45,006 nucleotides of DNA from Bacillota bacterium (GCA_029555925.1 JAKPQU010000496.1:1-45006), one strand, 5' to 3'. Shown: positions 27,712 through 36,031, counted from the stretch's first letter. Made by a program: numbers and translations. The notes: generated by a model not told the origin, from the letters alone.

Positions 27712-29187
27712 CTAAGTAAAAGATCCTTTTCTCCCGTCACAGGTCAATATTTTCATGGTTTTTTCCAGAACTCTTTTCACTTCTTCATCTTCTACCTTCA
27801 GGAATTGCATGCTTTTTTCCATTGCCACAGATTTTTCCAGTTCTACAAGCATTTCGATTGAATCCATACAGGTTCTTCTGTCACTGCTATTAAGATTCTC
27901 TATAATAGCTTTTCTGTAATATGTTTTTGTTATCAATGTAACCAGTATCCAGGCCAGGGAAAACACTATGGCTATAATCGTAATAATCGCTCTGTCAGAT
28001 ATTGGAGACATAGAAGATGTATTGTAGAGGTATTTATTGATAATAATAATAATTACTCCCCCTAAAATACCTCCTAAAGGATTGATGAAACCTTCCAGAA
28101 ATCCCCTTATGCGTCCACGATATGGTGCGGCAATGCCGTTGAAGGATAGCTGAAATATACTGCCCTGAACTGTCATGGCTACGAGATCCCAGGCGAATCT
28201 CATAATGACTCCGCTGTAGAAAGAAAAAGATATTAATACCAGTATAAGGCCTGATAAAATTGTTACGGGCAGAATGGAGAAACCACGGGAAACACCGGTT
28301 GTTTTTATGATTTTTCCTGTAAAGAGAAGCTGAAATATGAGAACAGTTATATGAAGATATATATTAAAATATGCATAATATTTGCTTAATTCTACTTCTG
28401 TGGGAAAGGTGATACTCATAATTTTTCCATATTGAAACTCTTTAAGAGAAGCTACTGTCCAGAATAATATGTATATTAATCCGAGAACCTTCACCAGGGG
28501 AGATGTAAGTGAAAATAAAAAACCTTCTTTTAAATTCAGTAAAAAGTTTCTGGATATTTTATCCATATATGCAGTTTTAGATATTATTTCATCACCGTAA
28601 TATTTCTGCAATATTTCCAGTAACGGCAATACTACAATTACTGTTATACCCCAGATAATAATGAGACTCTTCATGCCAAGTCTGTCAACCAGAACAGGAA
28701 TTACTGTGCCTCCTGCAATACTACCAATGAGCGGAGCTGTGGCGATAATCGGGTAAATTCTTGTTCCCTGCGCAGGTGTAAATGTGTCATTAATAATGGT
28801 CCATATCTGTATACCTGTTGTTGAGTAGCCTATGCCGTTCCCTGCAAGTATGAGAAAACAGGACAGGAGAAGTCCTTTACTGCTTCCTTCCGATGGTATG
28901 AAGAGACCTGAAATTATGATTATTATACCTGTGGCACTGCAGAATAGTTTTAGAAGTTTCTGTCTGGAAATTACATCTGCAAAAAAAAGATAAAATAAAG
29001 TACCTATCATTCCTATAATGGCAAAGAAAATAAATGAATAGGGGAGACTGTCTATACCGAGTCTTTTTAATAGAATTGTCTGTACGGCAGACCATCCAAG
29101 GGTATAACCGAAGGTGCGAATACCAAGCATTAATGAAAAAATTAATACTTTCCCTCTTTCGTCTTTTTCAATATCTAATATGTTCAT
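27712..29187 (-). CDS. 12-helix NTP/NDP-exchange-transporter-like (MFS superfamily) protein with HEAT-like tail
   Basis: The 491-residue product has twelve hydrophobic segments (first SLMLGIRTFGYTLGW, last IITIIAIVFSLAWILVTLI). Between helices 4 and 5 lies FTPAQGTRIYPIIATAPLIG, reminiscent of the corresponding stretch in ATP/ADP translocase-like (TLC/Npt1) carriers and related MFS proteins. About 65 hydrophilic residues after helix 12 form helical pairs (NSSDRRTCMDSIEMLVELE) like a HEAT repeat, a fusion known in bacterial members of this carrier group. The substrate cannot be deduced. The 189-base gap to the upstream aminotransferase gene holds that gene's terminator, so the transporter is probably transcribed separately. 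No strong Shine-Dalgarno site is seen before the ATG at 29187, so the start is less certain than the family. Confidence 0.65.
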   Translation of the reverse strand: MNILDIEKDERGKVLIFSLMLGIRTFGYTLGWSAVQTILLKRLGIDSLPYSFIFFAIIGMIGTLFYLFFADVISRQKLLKLFCSATGIIIIISGLFIPSEGSSKGLLLSCFLILAGNGIGYSTTGIQIWTIINDTFTPAQGTRIYPIIATAPLIGSIAGGTVIPVLVDRLGMKSLIIIWGITVIVVLPLLEILQKYYGDEIISKTAYMDKISRNFLLNLKEGFLFSLTSPLVKVLGLIYILFWTVASLKEFQYGKIMSITFPTEVELSKYYAYFNIYLHITVLIFQLLFTGKIIKTTGVSRGFSILPVTILSGLILVLISFSFYSGVIMRFAWDLVAMTVQGSIFQLSFNGIAAPYRGRIRGFLEGFINPLGGILGGVIIIIINKYLYNTSSMSPISDRAIITIIAIVFSLAWILVTLITKTYYRKAIIENLNSSDRRTCMDSIEMLVELEKSVAMEKSMQFLKVEDEEVKRVLEKTMKILTCDGRKGSFT

Positions 29188-29376
29188 TCAGTTATTATGA
29201 CCTGTCATTTATATTTTATCGACGTAACGCATGATGTGTTACGCGAGAACAATAACTATAATTTGCCAGATTTATTACAGTCCCTTAATAAAACCTCATC
29301 ACCCATCACTTTTCACCCGTCACCATGAGCTAAAATTATGACAGGGGCAACTCATTGTTCGCCCCTGTCTCGTAAT
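29188..29376. repeat. Intergenic heptamer remnants between ilvE and the transporter gene
   Basis: Heptamer remnants are CGTAACGCATGATG near 29223 and CATCACCCATCACTTTTCACC near 29300. The rest is AT-rich DNA plus the ilvE terminator. Confidence 0.5.
29332..29369 (-). terminator. Rho-independent terminator of ilvE
   Basis: GACAGGGGC at 29340-29348 and GCCCCTGTC at 29361-29369 form a perfect 9-bp GC-rich stem, followed on the minus strand by ATAATTTT. Confidence 0.88.
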
Positions 29377-30474
29377 TTATTTCAACGATATATCCTTTAT
29401 TTCGATAACCCAGTCTTTTGCACAATCTACCTGAATTTCGTTGTATTGTATACCTATAAGGGTATCATACATCCTCCGGGCCACAGTTCCTATTTCTCCG
29501 TTACCTACTGTAAAAGTTTCTCCTTTGTATCCGAGAGCTCCTACAGGCGTAATGACTGCAGCTGTACCTGAACCGAATATTTCCGTTACTTTCTTTTCTT
29601 TTATGCCTTTTATTATTTCCTCGATAGAAACAGGTCTTTCTTCTACTTTCATACCGAAATGAGAAGAAGCAAGTTTCATAACGGAATCTCTCGTTATACC
29701 GGGAAGTATTGTGCCGCTCAGATCCGGTGTGATAAGTACATCATCCTTTACCAGAAAAACATTCATTGCTCCTACTTCTTGTATATATGTTCGTGTTACA
29801 TCGAGCCATAAGACCTGATCATAGCCTTCACTATGGGCTATTTCCGCTGCCATCAGTGAAGCTGCATAGTTCCCGGCACATTTTGCTTCGCCTGTACCTC
29901 CAGGTGCAGCCCTTGTATATACTTCTTCTACTTTTAATTTTATCGGATTTAATCCACCGGCAAAATATGGGCCTGACGGACTGGTTATAACAACATGTCC
30001 GTAATCCTGTGCCGGTTTTACTCCCAGTTTCGGCGTAGTTCCCATTAAAAATGGTCTTATATAAAGAGATGCAGGGGTGGGATTCTTTTTAGAATAAGCC
30101 GGTATATAAGGACCTGAAAATTTTACTGCTGCCTTTACGGAATCTATGAAATCTGCTACTGGAAGCTGTGGTATACAGAGTCTTATCGCAGATTTTATGT
30201 ATCTCTTTGCATTTTCTTCAGGTCTGAATAGATATACTTTTTCCTGATCTTTATTATAATAGGCCTTCAGTCCTTCAAAAATTAATTGACCGTAGTGTAT
30301 CATCTGAGAAGCAGGGTCTACAGCTAAAAGTTCGTAATCTGTTATGATGGAATCTTCCCATTTGTTCTGCCTGTATCTGCGAACATACATATAAGGCGTA
30401 TAATACTGGCCAAATCCGAGCTTTTCTACAGGTGGAATAGGTTTATCCTTTGGAAGAATGAAATTACTGCGCAT
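29377..30474 (-). CDS. ilvE: Branched-chain amino acid aminotransferase (class IV PLP, type II)
   Basis: It interconverts leucine, isoleucine and valine with their 2-oxo acids, using glutamate/2-oxoglutarate and pyridoxal phosphate. The 365-residue product has the longer form shared with eukaryotic BCATs: HYGQLIFEGLKAY near 60, LYIRPFLMGT near 137, the PLP lysine K198 in GTGEAKCAGNYAASL, then QEVGAMNVF and IFGSGTAAVITPVG. The ATG at 30474 has a GGAGGT site, and a TATAAT hexamer lies about 27 bases before the start. A perfect terminator hairpin follows the stop. The gene is monocistronic. RidA, 11 kb away, is known to protect this class of enzyme, but the distance makes the association weak. 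No T-box leader was recognised. Confidence 0.95.
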   Translation of the reverse strand: MRSNFILPKDKPIPPVEKLGFGQYYTPYMYVRRYRQNKWEDSIITDYELLAVDPASQMIHYGQLIFEGLKAYYNKDQEKVYLFRPEENAKRYIKSAIRLCIPQLPVADFIDSVKAAVKFSGPYIPAYSKKNPTPASLYIRPFLMGTTPKLGVKPAQDYGHVVITSPSGPYFAGGLNPIKLKVEEVYTRAAPGGTGEAKCAGNYAASLMAAEIAHSEGYDQVLWLDVTRTYIQEVGAMNVFLVKDDVLITPDLSGTILPGITRDSVMKLASSHFGMKVEERPVSIEEIIKGIKEKKVTEIFGSGTAAVITPVGALGYKGETFTVGNGEIGTVARRMYDTLIGIQYNEIQVDCAKDWVIEIKDISLK

Positions 30475-30484
30475 ACCGAATAGT

Positions 30485-30506
30485 ACCTCCTCTTACATAG
30501 ATTATA
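30485..30506 (-). promoter_or_regulatory. ilvE -10 hexamer and ribosome binding site
   Basis: On the minus strand a TATAAT hexamer (30506-30501) is followed by GGAGGT (30490-30485) and then the ATG at 30474. No well-spaced -35 is seen. The -10 is very close to the start, so the leader would be short. Confidence 0.4.
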
Positions 30507-30975
30507 TTAGAATTGTAATGTGTCAGGAGAAGCAAATCTACTGACCTGAGCATAAACATACAAAAAGGTTTGCTTCCCGTCACGCGTTACACGACACGGG
30601 CTCAGCTATGTATTATTTATGTTCACCAGAGTAACTATGAAATTACTTATAATTATATCACAGGGGAAAAATAAGTTAAAGGGGATTATACTCCTTTGCA
30701 TAGATAAATAAATGCATAATTAAGAAGGAGTGAAAAGTGAAAAGAATAGGACCTTATACCGACTTCTGTAAAAATGTATGATTAGTTTTATGATTTTTTT
30801 TAAAATTTAACTTTTAGGAGGAAAATATATTATGGACATTGAATTAAAACGTTGAAGAAATATAGTGCAAGTTTATCCTGAGACGAAATAATTCCTTTTA
30901 CATTAAGTTTTAATCAAAATATAGTGGGATTATATTCAGAATGTATAGATACAGGTCTGGATTGTTATAATATTA
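30507..30975. other. Intergenic region before the pseudokinase gene
   Basis: This gap of about 470 bases holds a hairpin GAAGCAAATC/GGTTTGCTTC (about 30522-30569), a heptamer block closed by CCCGT/ACGGG (about 30577-30601), a stretch like the end of repeat A (TATGTATTATTTATG), and a tiny ORF behind a strong ribosome site. Otherwise nothing is recognised. Confidence 0.5.
30832..30855 (+). other. Seven-codon ORF behind a strong ribosome binding site
   Basis: GGAGG at 30817-30821 is ideally spaced for ATG 30832. The frame reads MDIELKR and stops at TGA 30853-30855. It could be a leader peptide or the start of a decayed gene. Confidence 0.3.
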
Positions 30976-30996
30976 ATGAAGGAACAGGGTATTTAT

Positions 30997-32040
30997 ATGG
31001 CAGATACAGGTGAAAAACAGGACATTCTTAAGGCTCAGACTGTTTTAAAAGACAGATTTGTAATAGAGTCTCTTATTGCTACGAGCCATGTAAGCAGAAT
31101 GTATAAGGGGAAGGACCTTGAACAAAAGAAAGATGTTGCCATAAAAGAATTGCTTGTAGAGGGTTTTTTAAATCTGGCAGAGAGAAAACAGGCTGTAGAG
31201 CAATTTCAATTTGAAGCAGATTTATTATTAAAACTGACTCATGACAATTTGCCGAAGTTTGAGGATTATTTTTCCTGTAACGATAGAAAATATTTAGTAA
31301 TGGAATATATTTACGGAGAAAAATTGAGTGAGGTGGTTAAAAAATCAGAGAACTTTTTCGGTGAGCAACAGGTAATTAGATGGGCTCTGGAAATATGTGA
31401 TATTTTTAATTATCTTCATACAAGAAAGCCGAGTCCTATAATTTTTAGAGGTCTTTGTCCGGATAATGTTATACTGACTCCGTCAAAAAAACTGAAACTT
31501 ATTGATTTTGGTATATCCAAGATATTTGACCCTCAGGCCAAAACCCTGGCTGTTGCTAAAACTGCAAAGATGTATTATTCTCCTATGGAGCAATATACAA
31601 CACAGACAGATGAAAGAACAGATATATATTCTCTCGGTGCCACACTTTATTTTCTAATCACCAAAACCCACCCCATAGATGCAATCGATAGAACTATTAA
31701 TGATTTACCACTTTCTTTATGCAGGAAATTTAATCCAAAGATCTCTCCCGAATTTGAAAATATAATACTTAAAGCTATGGAACTGAGTCCAAATAGAAGA
31801 TATGAGAATATTCCGGCTATGAGAAGTGCTCTGGAAGCAATCAGAATTGAACCTGAAGAGATTCCGGAAAAGGCTGAAATAGAAATTGACAGACCGGGCC
31901 AGAGTATTACGGAAATTAAAGAGCCTGTTATAGAAGAGCAGAATGAAAAGGAACAATCTTATAGTTTCTTTGAGAGGATATTGAATTTTTTAATTGATCT
32001 ACTTGAGAGCTGGAGAAAAAGACTTAAGAGAAAAATTTAA
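30997..32040 (+). CDS. Hanks-type protein kinase fold lacking the catalytic aspartate (predicted pseudokinase)
   Basis: The product is 347 residues from the ATG at 30997, which has AAGGAA upstream; the ATG at 30976 would add seven residues and overlaps that site. The kinase fold is clear: VAIKELLV with K50, LVMEYIYGEKL, the DFG motif at D170 (KLIDFGISK), then YYSPMEQY and TDIYSLGATLYFLIT. The catalytic loop reads FRGLCPDNVIL where active kinases have HRDLKPxN, so the base aspartate is glycine (G152) and the lysine is cysteine (C154). The glycine-rich loop is also lost (IATSHVSRMYKG). The C-terminus ends in an amphipathic basic helix (ESWRKRLKRKI). It probably binds nucleotide or a partner without phosphotransfer. 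It is the first gene before the hydrogenase block, separated from it by a directly repeated 38-mer. Confidence 0.85.
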   Translation: MADTGEKQDILKAQTVLKDRFVIESLIATSHVSRMYKGKDLEQKKDVAIKELLVEGFLNLAERKQAVEQFQFEADLLLKLTHDNLPKFEDYFSCNDRKYLVMEYIYGEKLSEVVKKSENFFGEQQVIRWALEICDIFNYLHTRKPSPIIFRGLCPDNVILTPSKKLKLIDFGISKIFDPQAKTLAVAKTAKMYYSPMEQYTTQTDERTDIYSLGATLYFLITKTHPIDAIDRTINDLPLSLCRKFNPKISPEFENIILKAMELSPNRRYENIPAMRSALEAIRIEPEEIPEKAEIEIDRPGQSITEIKEPVIEEQNEKEQSYSFFERILNFLIDLLESWRKRLKRKI

Positions 32041-32045
32041 ATTAG

Positions 32046-32167
32046 ATGAAAATTAAGTAGAGGCAGTTTATCTAAATAATTTAAAGGTATAGGAATTTTC
32101 ATTTCTAATGGCATAAGATAAAATTTCCTATGAAAATTAAGTAGAGGCAGTTTATCTAAATAATTTA
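32046..32167 (+). repeat. Perfect 38-bp direct repeat between the pseudokinase and hydrogenase genes
   Basis: The 38-mer beginning ATGAAAATTAAGTAGAGGCA occurs at 32046-32083 and 32130-32167 without a mismatch, 46 bases apart. The spacer contains AATTTTCAT, complementary to the first nine bases of the repeat, so alternative foldbacks are possible. Confidence 0.92.
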
Positions 32168-32182
32168 TATTATCCTGATATT

Positions 32183-32207
32183 GAGGAGGTGATAGTTCCT
32201 CTTTTTT
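32183..32207 (+). terminator. Weak terminator or attenuator before the V4R/hydrogenase genes
   Basis: GAGGA and TCCTC form a 5-bp stem followed by TTTTTT. It lies 41 bases before TTG 32249. The stem is short, so the effect may be partial. Confidence 0.35.
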
Positions 32208-32248
32208 AGAAAATCCGGTTTATTTTTCATGAAAGGAGAGACATAATA

Positions 32249-32761
32249 TTGACTGATCTAGTAAAAGAAAGAAAAAAATTACAGGATATTATGATGTTTC
32301 TTGGTGCTCTCGGACAGGGAGCAGAAAAGATACTTCAGAGAAGTGCCAGTGTAGTAGGTTTTCAGTCCGGTAAAACTATAGGTATGGAGGCAGTGAAAAA
32401 TTTTTCCGAGACGACTGATGACCTTGAAAAATCTATCGATTTACTTCAAAAGGCTTTATATGATATAGGTCTTGACTGGCGATTTGGCATGTGGAAAGAA
32501 GATGAAGCTACTTCTTATTTTAAAGACGAAGGTGATAAATGGGTCGGACATATGTGGTTTCAGGATTGCATTGTAAGAAATACTCTTTATGTTTATGCCG
32601 ATAAACAGGAGGGTGCTCTCTGTCAGATGTCTCATGGATTTTTTGCAGGCGCTCTGGAAAAGATACTCGGTGGAAGAAAAGTCGATCTGGAGATCCTTCA
32701 TGCCGGCGAAAATGGGTGCTACAAGAAGCTTACCGTTCATAAAGAGAAAGGAGGAAGCTAA
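32249..32761 (+). CDS. V4R-like (4-vinyl reductase/hydrocarbon-binding type) small sensor protein
   Basis: The 170-residue product begins with a long helix (VKERKKLQDIMMFLGALG) and ends with a pattern typical of the V4R domain: CQMSHGFFAGALEKILGG, then VDLEILHAGENGCYKKLTV, where the last glycine-x-cysteine strand matches the family's metal- or ligand-site region. V4R domains bind small molecules and often sit in sensor proteins. The start is TTG at 32249, with GAAAGGAGAG at 32231-32240 in ideal position. Its TAA overlaps the ATG of the hydrogenase small subunit by one base, so translation is coupled and the protein must serve with the hydrogenase. A second protein of similar design lies just after the ferredoxin gene. 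The family call is by eye and moderate; a hydrogenase-specific chaperone is an alternative. Confidence 0.6.
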   Translation: MTDLVKERKKLQDIMMFLGALGQGAEKILQRSASVVGFQSGKTIGMEAVKNFSETTDDLEKSIDLLQKALYDIGLDWRFGMWKEDEATSYFKDEGDKWVGHMWFQDCIVRNTLYVYADKQEGALCQMSHGFFAGALEKILGGRKVDLEILHAGENGCYKKLTVHKEKGGS

Positions 32762-33699
32762 TGAAGATTAAAGTTGCTACAGAACAGGTTTCTACCTGTG
32801 CAGGTTGTCATGTGTCTCTTGTAGATTTACATGAGAAACTGCTGGATGTAATAGATGTAATAGATATAGTTTACTGTCCCATACTTGCTGATTTTAAAGA
32901 ACATCCTCAGGCTGATATAGGCTTGATTGAAGGATGTATAAGGACAGAGCATGACCGTCATGTTGTAAAAGTTATGAGAGAAAAATGTAAGACAATTATA
33001 GCCTGGGGAACATGTGCCTGCTGGGGAGGTATCTGTGGTGCCAATACAGTTTTTAAGCCACAGGAAATATTTGATAAAGTTTATTTAAATAATCCCAGCA
33101 CAGTTACTAAAATAGTTCCTGATTCTCCGAAGATCCCGAAGTTTGAGAATGAAGCGCTCCCAATAGATGAGGTTATAACAGTTGATTATTATCTCCCCGG
33201 ATGTCCTCCCCATCCTTATTTTATATTCGAAGGTCTCAGTTCTTTAGTGCAGGGCAAGTTCCCGAAAACAAATCTACGTTCTGTCTGCGGAAAATGTAAC
33301 AGAAGAATGGATAAAACCGATGTAACTGAATTAAAGAGAAATATTGAAGGTATACCTGAGCCAGATGTATGTTTACTTTCACAGGGATATATATGCCTGG
33401 GTTCCGTATCTCTTGACAGATGTCTTGCACCATGTCCTAACCAGGGAATGGTCTGTATAGGTTGTACCGGCCCTACTCCGAGAATAATAATGAACCCTTA
33501 CAGAGATATAAGGACAGAAGTTGCTGAAAGAATGGCAAGGCTTACAAAGATAAAAGAAGCAACGATAATTAAAGAGATAGAAAATTTTGCCCGTACCTAT
33601 TATTCATATTATATGGCCGCACCTGTATTAAGGAATAAGCCTACGTTTCTCATTAAAAAATGGATGAGGGAAGCTGAGAAGGAGGTTGCTGGAGTATGA
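32761..33699 (+). CDS. [NiFe]-hydrogenase small subunit, group 3-like (MvhG/HoxY-like)
   Basis: The 312-residue protein carries the electron-transfer iron-sulfur clusters that take electrons from the [NiFe] site. Cysteines of the proximal cluster are visible: C13 and C16 (STCAGC), C85 and C87 (GTCACWGG), and C148 in LPGCPPHP. A C-terminal set (CGKC, YICLGSVSLDRCLAPC, VCIGCTGPTP) would hold further clusters. There is no twin-arginine signal, so the enzyme is cytoplasmic, as in group 3. The gene overlaps its upstream neighbour by one base (TAATG) and the large-subunit gene by four (ATGA). No flavin, F420 or NAD-binding subunit is nearby, unlike most group 3 enzymes; the adjacent ferredoxin is the only visible electron partner. 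Confidence 0.93.
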   Translation: MKIKVATEQVSTCAGCHVSLVDLHEKLLDVIDVIDIVYCPILADFKEHPQADIGLIEGCIRTEHDRHVVKVMREKCKTIIAWGTCACWGGICGANTVFKPQEIFDKVYLNNPSTVTKIVPDSPKIPKFENEALPIDEVITVDYYLPGCPPHPYFIFEGLSSLVQGKFPKTNLRSVCGKCNRRMDKTDVTELKRNIEGIPEPDVCLLSQGYICLGSVSLDRCLAPCPNQGMVCIGCTGPTPRIIMNPYRDIRTEVAERMARLTKIKEATIIKEIENFARTYYSYYMAAPVLRNKPTFLIKKWMREAEKEVAGV

Positions 33700-35105
33700 C
33701 AGAGATTATGAAAGTGCCTGTTGTTACAAGAATAGAAGGGCATGCTACAATAAGTGTGGAACTGGATGATAACGGTAAGGTTAAGGATGCCATTATGCAT
33801 GTCATAGAATTACGTGGTTTTGAGAAAAACCTTATAGGGATGGAAATGAGTAAAATGCCTCAGATGACTGCAAGAATCTGCGGCGTTTGTCCTACTTCTC
33901 ATCTGGTTGCATCAGGTAAGGCACTTGATATGGCCTATGGCCTGACCCCTCCTCCTGCTGCAGTATTGCTCAGAGAGCTGATGAACCTCTCTCAGAATAT
34001 TTTTTCTCATGCTCTCCATTTCTTCGCTCTTGGCGGTCCTGATTTGATTCTTGGAATAGACAGTCCTCCTGAGGACAGAAATCTTTTCGGTGTTATTAAA
34101 GCTGCTCCTGATGCAGCTAAAAAAGCACTTCGTCTGAGGACTCTCGGGTCGAAAATGAATGAAATTCTCACAGGCAGATTTACTCATGGTATTGCAGTTG
34201 TGCCCGGAGGCGTATGCTATGTTCTTGAGGAAGATAAGAGAAAACAGCTTCTCGAATATGCAAAAGAAGCTCTTGAACTTGCAAAGTGGGCTCTGGAATT
34301 CGGAAAAACTGTAATGCAGGGAAAAGATCCGAAAGATTTAATGACCATATTTGATCTTGAATGTTATAATGTAGGAACTGTTAATAAGGGTAAACATGAT
34401 ATTACCTATGGAGATATAAGGGTAATGGACCCGAAGGGTAATATTGTTACTGATTTTCCTGTAAAAGACTGGAAAAAATATTTAAAAGAAAAAGCTGTCC
34501 ATGACAGTTATATTAAAGGATGTATGTTCGAGCATAACGGAGAATTAAAACTTACGAGAGGTAATTCTCTTTCTAGAATAAATGTGTGTGATTCCATGGC
34601 AACACCTCTTGCTCAGAAAGAACTTGAAATATTCAGGCAAAATTACGGCAGACCCTCTCATAAATCTATTCTTCATCATTATGCCCGCCTTATAGAAATA
34701 CTTGCAGGATGTGAAAGATCTATAGAAATATTAGAAAATCCTGAGATAACCAGTAAAAATGTTCGTGATCCTATAAAAGGTTTACCATCATATGGTGTTG
34801 GGCAGGTTGAAGCTCCAAGAGGTACTCTTATTCATGAATTTGAAGCTGACAAACAGGGCAGGGTTAAATATGCCAATTTCATGGTAGCAACACAGCTTAA
34901 TTATTTTGCTATTAATAGTACTATAAAACAGGCAGCTATACATTATATAGAAAAGAGTGACAAAAAAGTCTTAAATGCTCTGGAAGTAGCTATCAGGTTG
35001 TATGATCCATGTCTTTCCTGTTCAACTCATGCACTTCCCGGCCAGATGCCACTGTCAGTTAATATTTATCAGGGTGGAAAACTTGTAAGAAAGGTGGAGA
35101 GATGA
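33696..35105 (+). CDS. [NiFe]-hydrogenase large (catalytic) subunit, group 3-like (MvhA/HoxH-like)
   Basis: This 469-residue subunit holds the Ni-Fe site that splits or makes H2. Both nickel-binding motifs are intact: RICGVCPTSH at about residues 60-69 and DPCLSCSTH at 437-445, including the conserved VTRIEGHATI near the start. After H445 a 24-residue tail (ALPGQMPLSVNIYQGG) remains, the peptide normally cut off by a maturation endopeptidase, so the enzyme should need the full Hyp system. No hyp gene or protease is in the window, so maturation must come from elsewhere in the genome. The gene overlaps the small-subunit gene by four bases and is followed one base later by the ferredoxin gene. 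All key residues are present, so an active enzyme is expected; its direction and partner are unknown. Confidence 0.95.
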   Translation: MTEIMKVPVVTRIEGHATISVELDDNGKVKDAIMHVIELRGFEKNLIGMEMSKMPQMTARICGVCPTSHLVASGKALDMAYGLTPPPAAVLLRELMNLSQNIFSHALHFFALGGPDLILGIDSPPEDRNLFGVIKAAPDAAKKALRLRTLGSKMNEILTGRFTHGIAVVPGGVCYVLEEDKRKQLLEYAKEALELAKWALEFGKTVMQGKDPKDLMTIFDLECYNVGTVNKGKHDITYGDIRVMDPKGNIVTDFPVKDWKKYLKEKAVHDSYIKGCMFEHNGELKLTRGNSLSRINVCDSMATPLAQKELEIFRQNYGRPSHKSILHHYARLIEILAGCERSIEILENPEITSKNVRDPIKGLPSYGVGQVEAPRGTLIHEFEADKQGRVKYANFMVATQLNYFAINSTIKQAAIHYIEKSDKKVLNALEVAIRLYDPCLSCSTHALPGQMPLSVNIYQGGKLVRKVER

Positions 35106-35106
35106 T

Positions 35107-35379
35107 ATGCTAAAAGGTTTTGAACAGAAGATAAAAATTTCTCTTGATGATAAGGCCTGTCGCTCCTGTCAGCTCTGTATTGATGTCTGCCCTGTCGAAG
35201 TTTTCTCTTTTAATGATGCAAAAAAAATCGCCTGTGTTAAAAAAGAGTCTAATTGTATCGGATGCCTGTCATGTTATTATATATGTCCTTCTACCTGTAT
35301 TGAACTTGAAGGTGTTCCTCACAGCAAAAATTTTTATTGTGACAGTCATGGCATAGAAATAACGAGTAAGCTTATTTAG
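35107..35379 (+). CDS. 2[4Fe-4S] ferredoxin
   Basis: The 90-residue protein has two complete CxxCxxCxxxCP cluster motifs: C18, C21, C24, C28 (CRSCQLCIDVCP) and CIGCLSCYYICP in the second half. It is a low-potential electron carrier or an electron-transfer subunit of the hydrogenase. The ATG lies one base after the stop of the large-subunit gene, so they are translationally coupled, which makes it the obvious redox partner. The short N-terminal extension (MLKGFEQKIKISLD) and the C-terminal 25 residues are not part of the clusters and could dock to the hydrogenase. After this gene a 160-base gap precedes the next frame. Confidence 0.95.
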   Translation: MLKGFEQKIKISLDDKACRSCQLCIDVCPVEVFSFNDAKKIACVKKESNCIGCLSCYYICPSTCIELEGVPHSKNFYCDSHGIEITSKLI

Positions 35380-35539
35380 TTAATAAAACATATTGTGACA
35401 GTGAGGAATGAGCATATTAATTAAATTGATTGACCCGGGCCTGTATATAAAAGACTCTGGCCAAGGTATGAACATGTAACCTGATTTAGAATTAGGAGGT
35501 GAAAAGAGGTTTTGCCTGTCAAAGGGTAAACCGCAGATT

Positions 35540-36031
35540 ATGAGTACTCTTGTGAGAAATATTGACGAGGTACAGGTTAACGATAGTGATTACGAAAAAG
35601 CGTCCAGGGATCTTGGAGTTCGCTTATTATCAATATCCAAAACATTACGCAAGGTAGCAGGCGGTTCTCTCGGAGCAGTAGGAACTACTGCAGGAAGAAT
35701 TGCTGCCAGTCATTTACCCCGTATGTTTGAAGATGAAAAGATTGGCTTTGAAGATATATTGAAGGATCTTCAGGGAAAGTGGAAAGATAGTTTCAAGTTT
35801 GATTATGTTATGGCAGATAATTCTGCTACCCTTACTTTTGACCACTGCCCTATTTATTCCATTCTTACAGGTCAGGGGGAAAAGGTGGGAGGAGATCTCT
35901 GCAGCCTTTTTCATGCCTATATTCAGGGAATCCTTGTAGAGGTTGTTCAGGATAAATTTCAAATGAAGGTTGAAACAATGGGAGAAAAATGTGTTTTAAA
36001 GGTTCGACCTCTCCCGAAATTTGATGATTAG
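35540..36031 (+). CDS. Second V4R-like small sensor protein
   Basis: The 163-residue product ends in GGDLCSLFHAYIQGILVEVV followed by VETMGEKCVLKVRP, the same helix-then-glycine-x-cysteine pattern as the protein at 32249-32761, so I assign it to the V4R-like group. The N-terminal half has a helix (YEKASRDLGVRLLSISKTL) and a glycine-rich turn (AGGSLGAVGTTAGRIAA). The start is uncertain. The ATG at 35540 has only a distant AAAGGG, whereas the strong site AGGAGGTG near 35494 serves a TTG at 35512 whose frame stops after five codons. A one-base indel there would join that start to this frame. The gene sits between the ferredoxin and a Roadblock gene, bracketing the hydrogenase with its paralogue. 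Confidence 0.58.
   Translation: MSTLVRNIDEVQVNDSDYEKASRDLGVRLLSISKTLRKVAGGSLGAVGTTAGRIAASHLPRMFEDEKIGFEDILKDLQGKWKDSFKFDYVMADNSATLTFDHCPIYSILTGQGEKVGGDLCSLFHAYIQGILVEVVQDKFQMKVETMGEKCVLKVRPLPKFDD

Noticed and set aside
30475..30660. Possible T-box leader for ilvE
   Set aside because: No T-box consensus is seen; the hairpin there belongs to repeat DNA, and the -10 lies very near the start.
32046..32167. CRISPR array
   Set aside because: There are only two repeat copies and no further spacers or cas genes; the heptamer blocks are also too short and hairpin-like.
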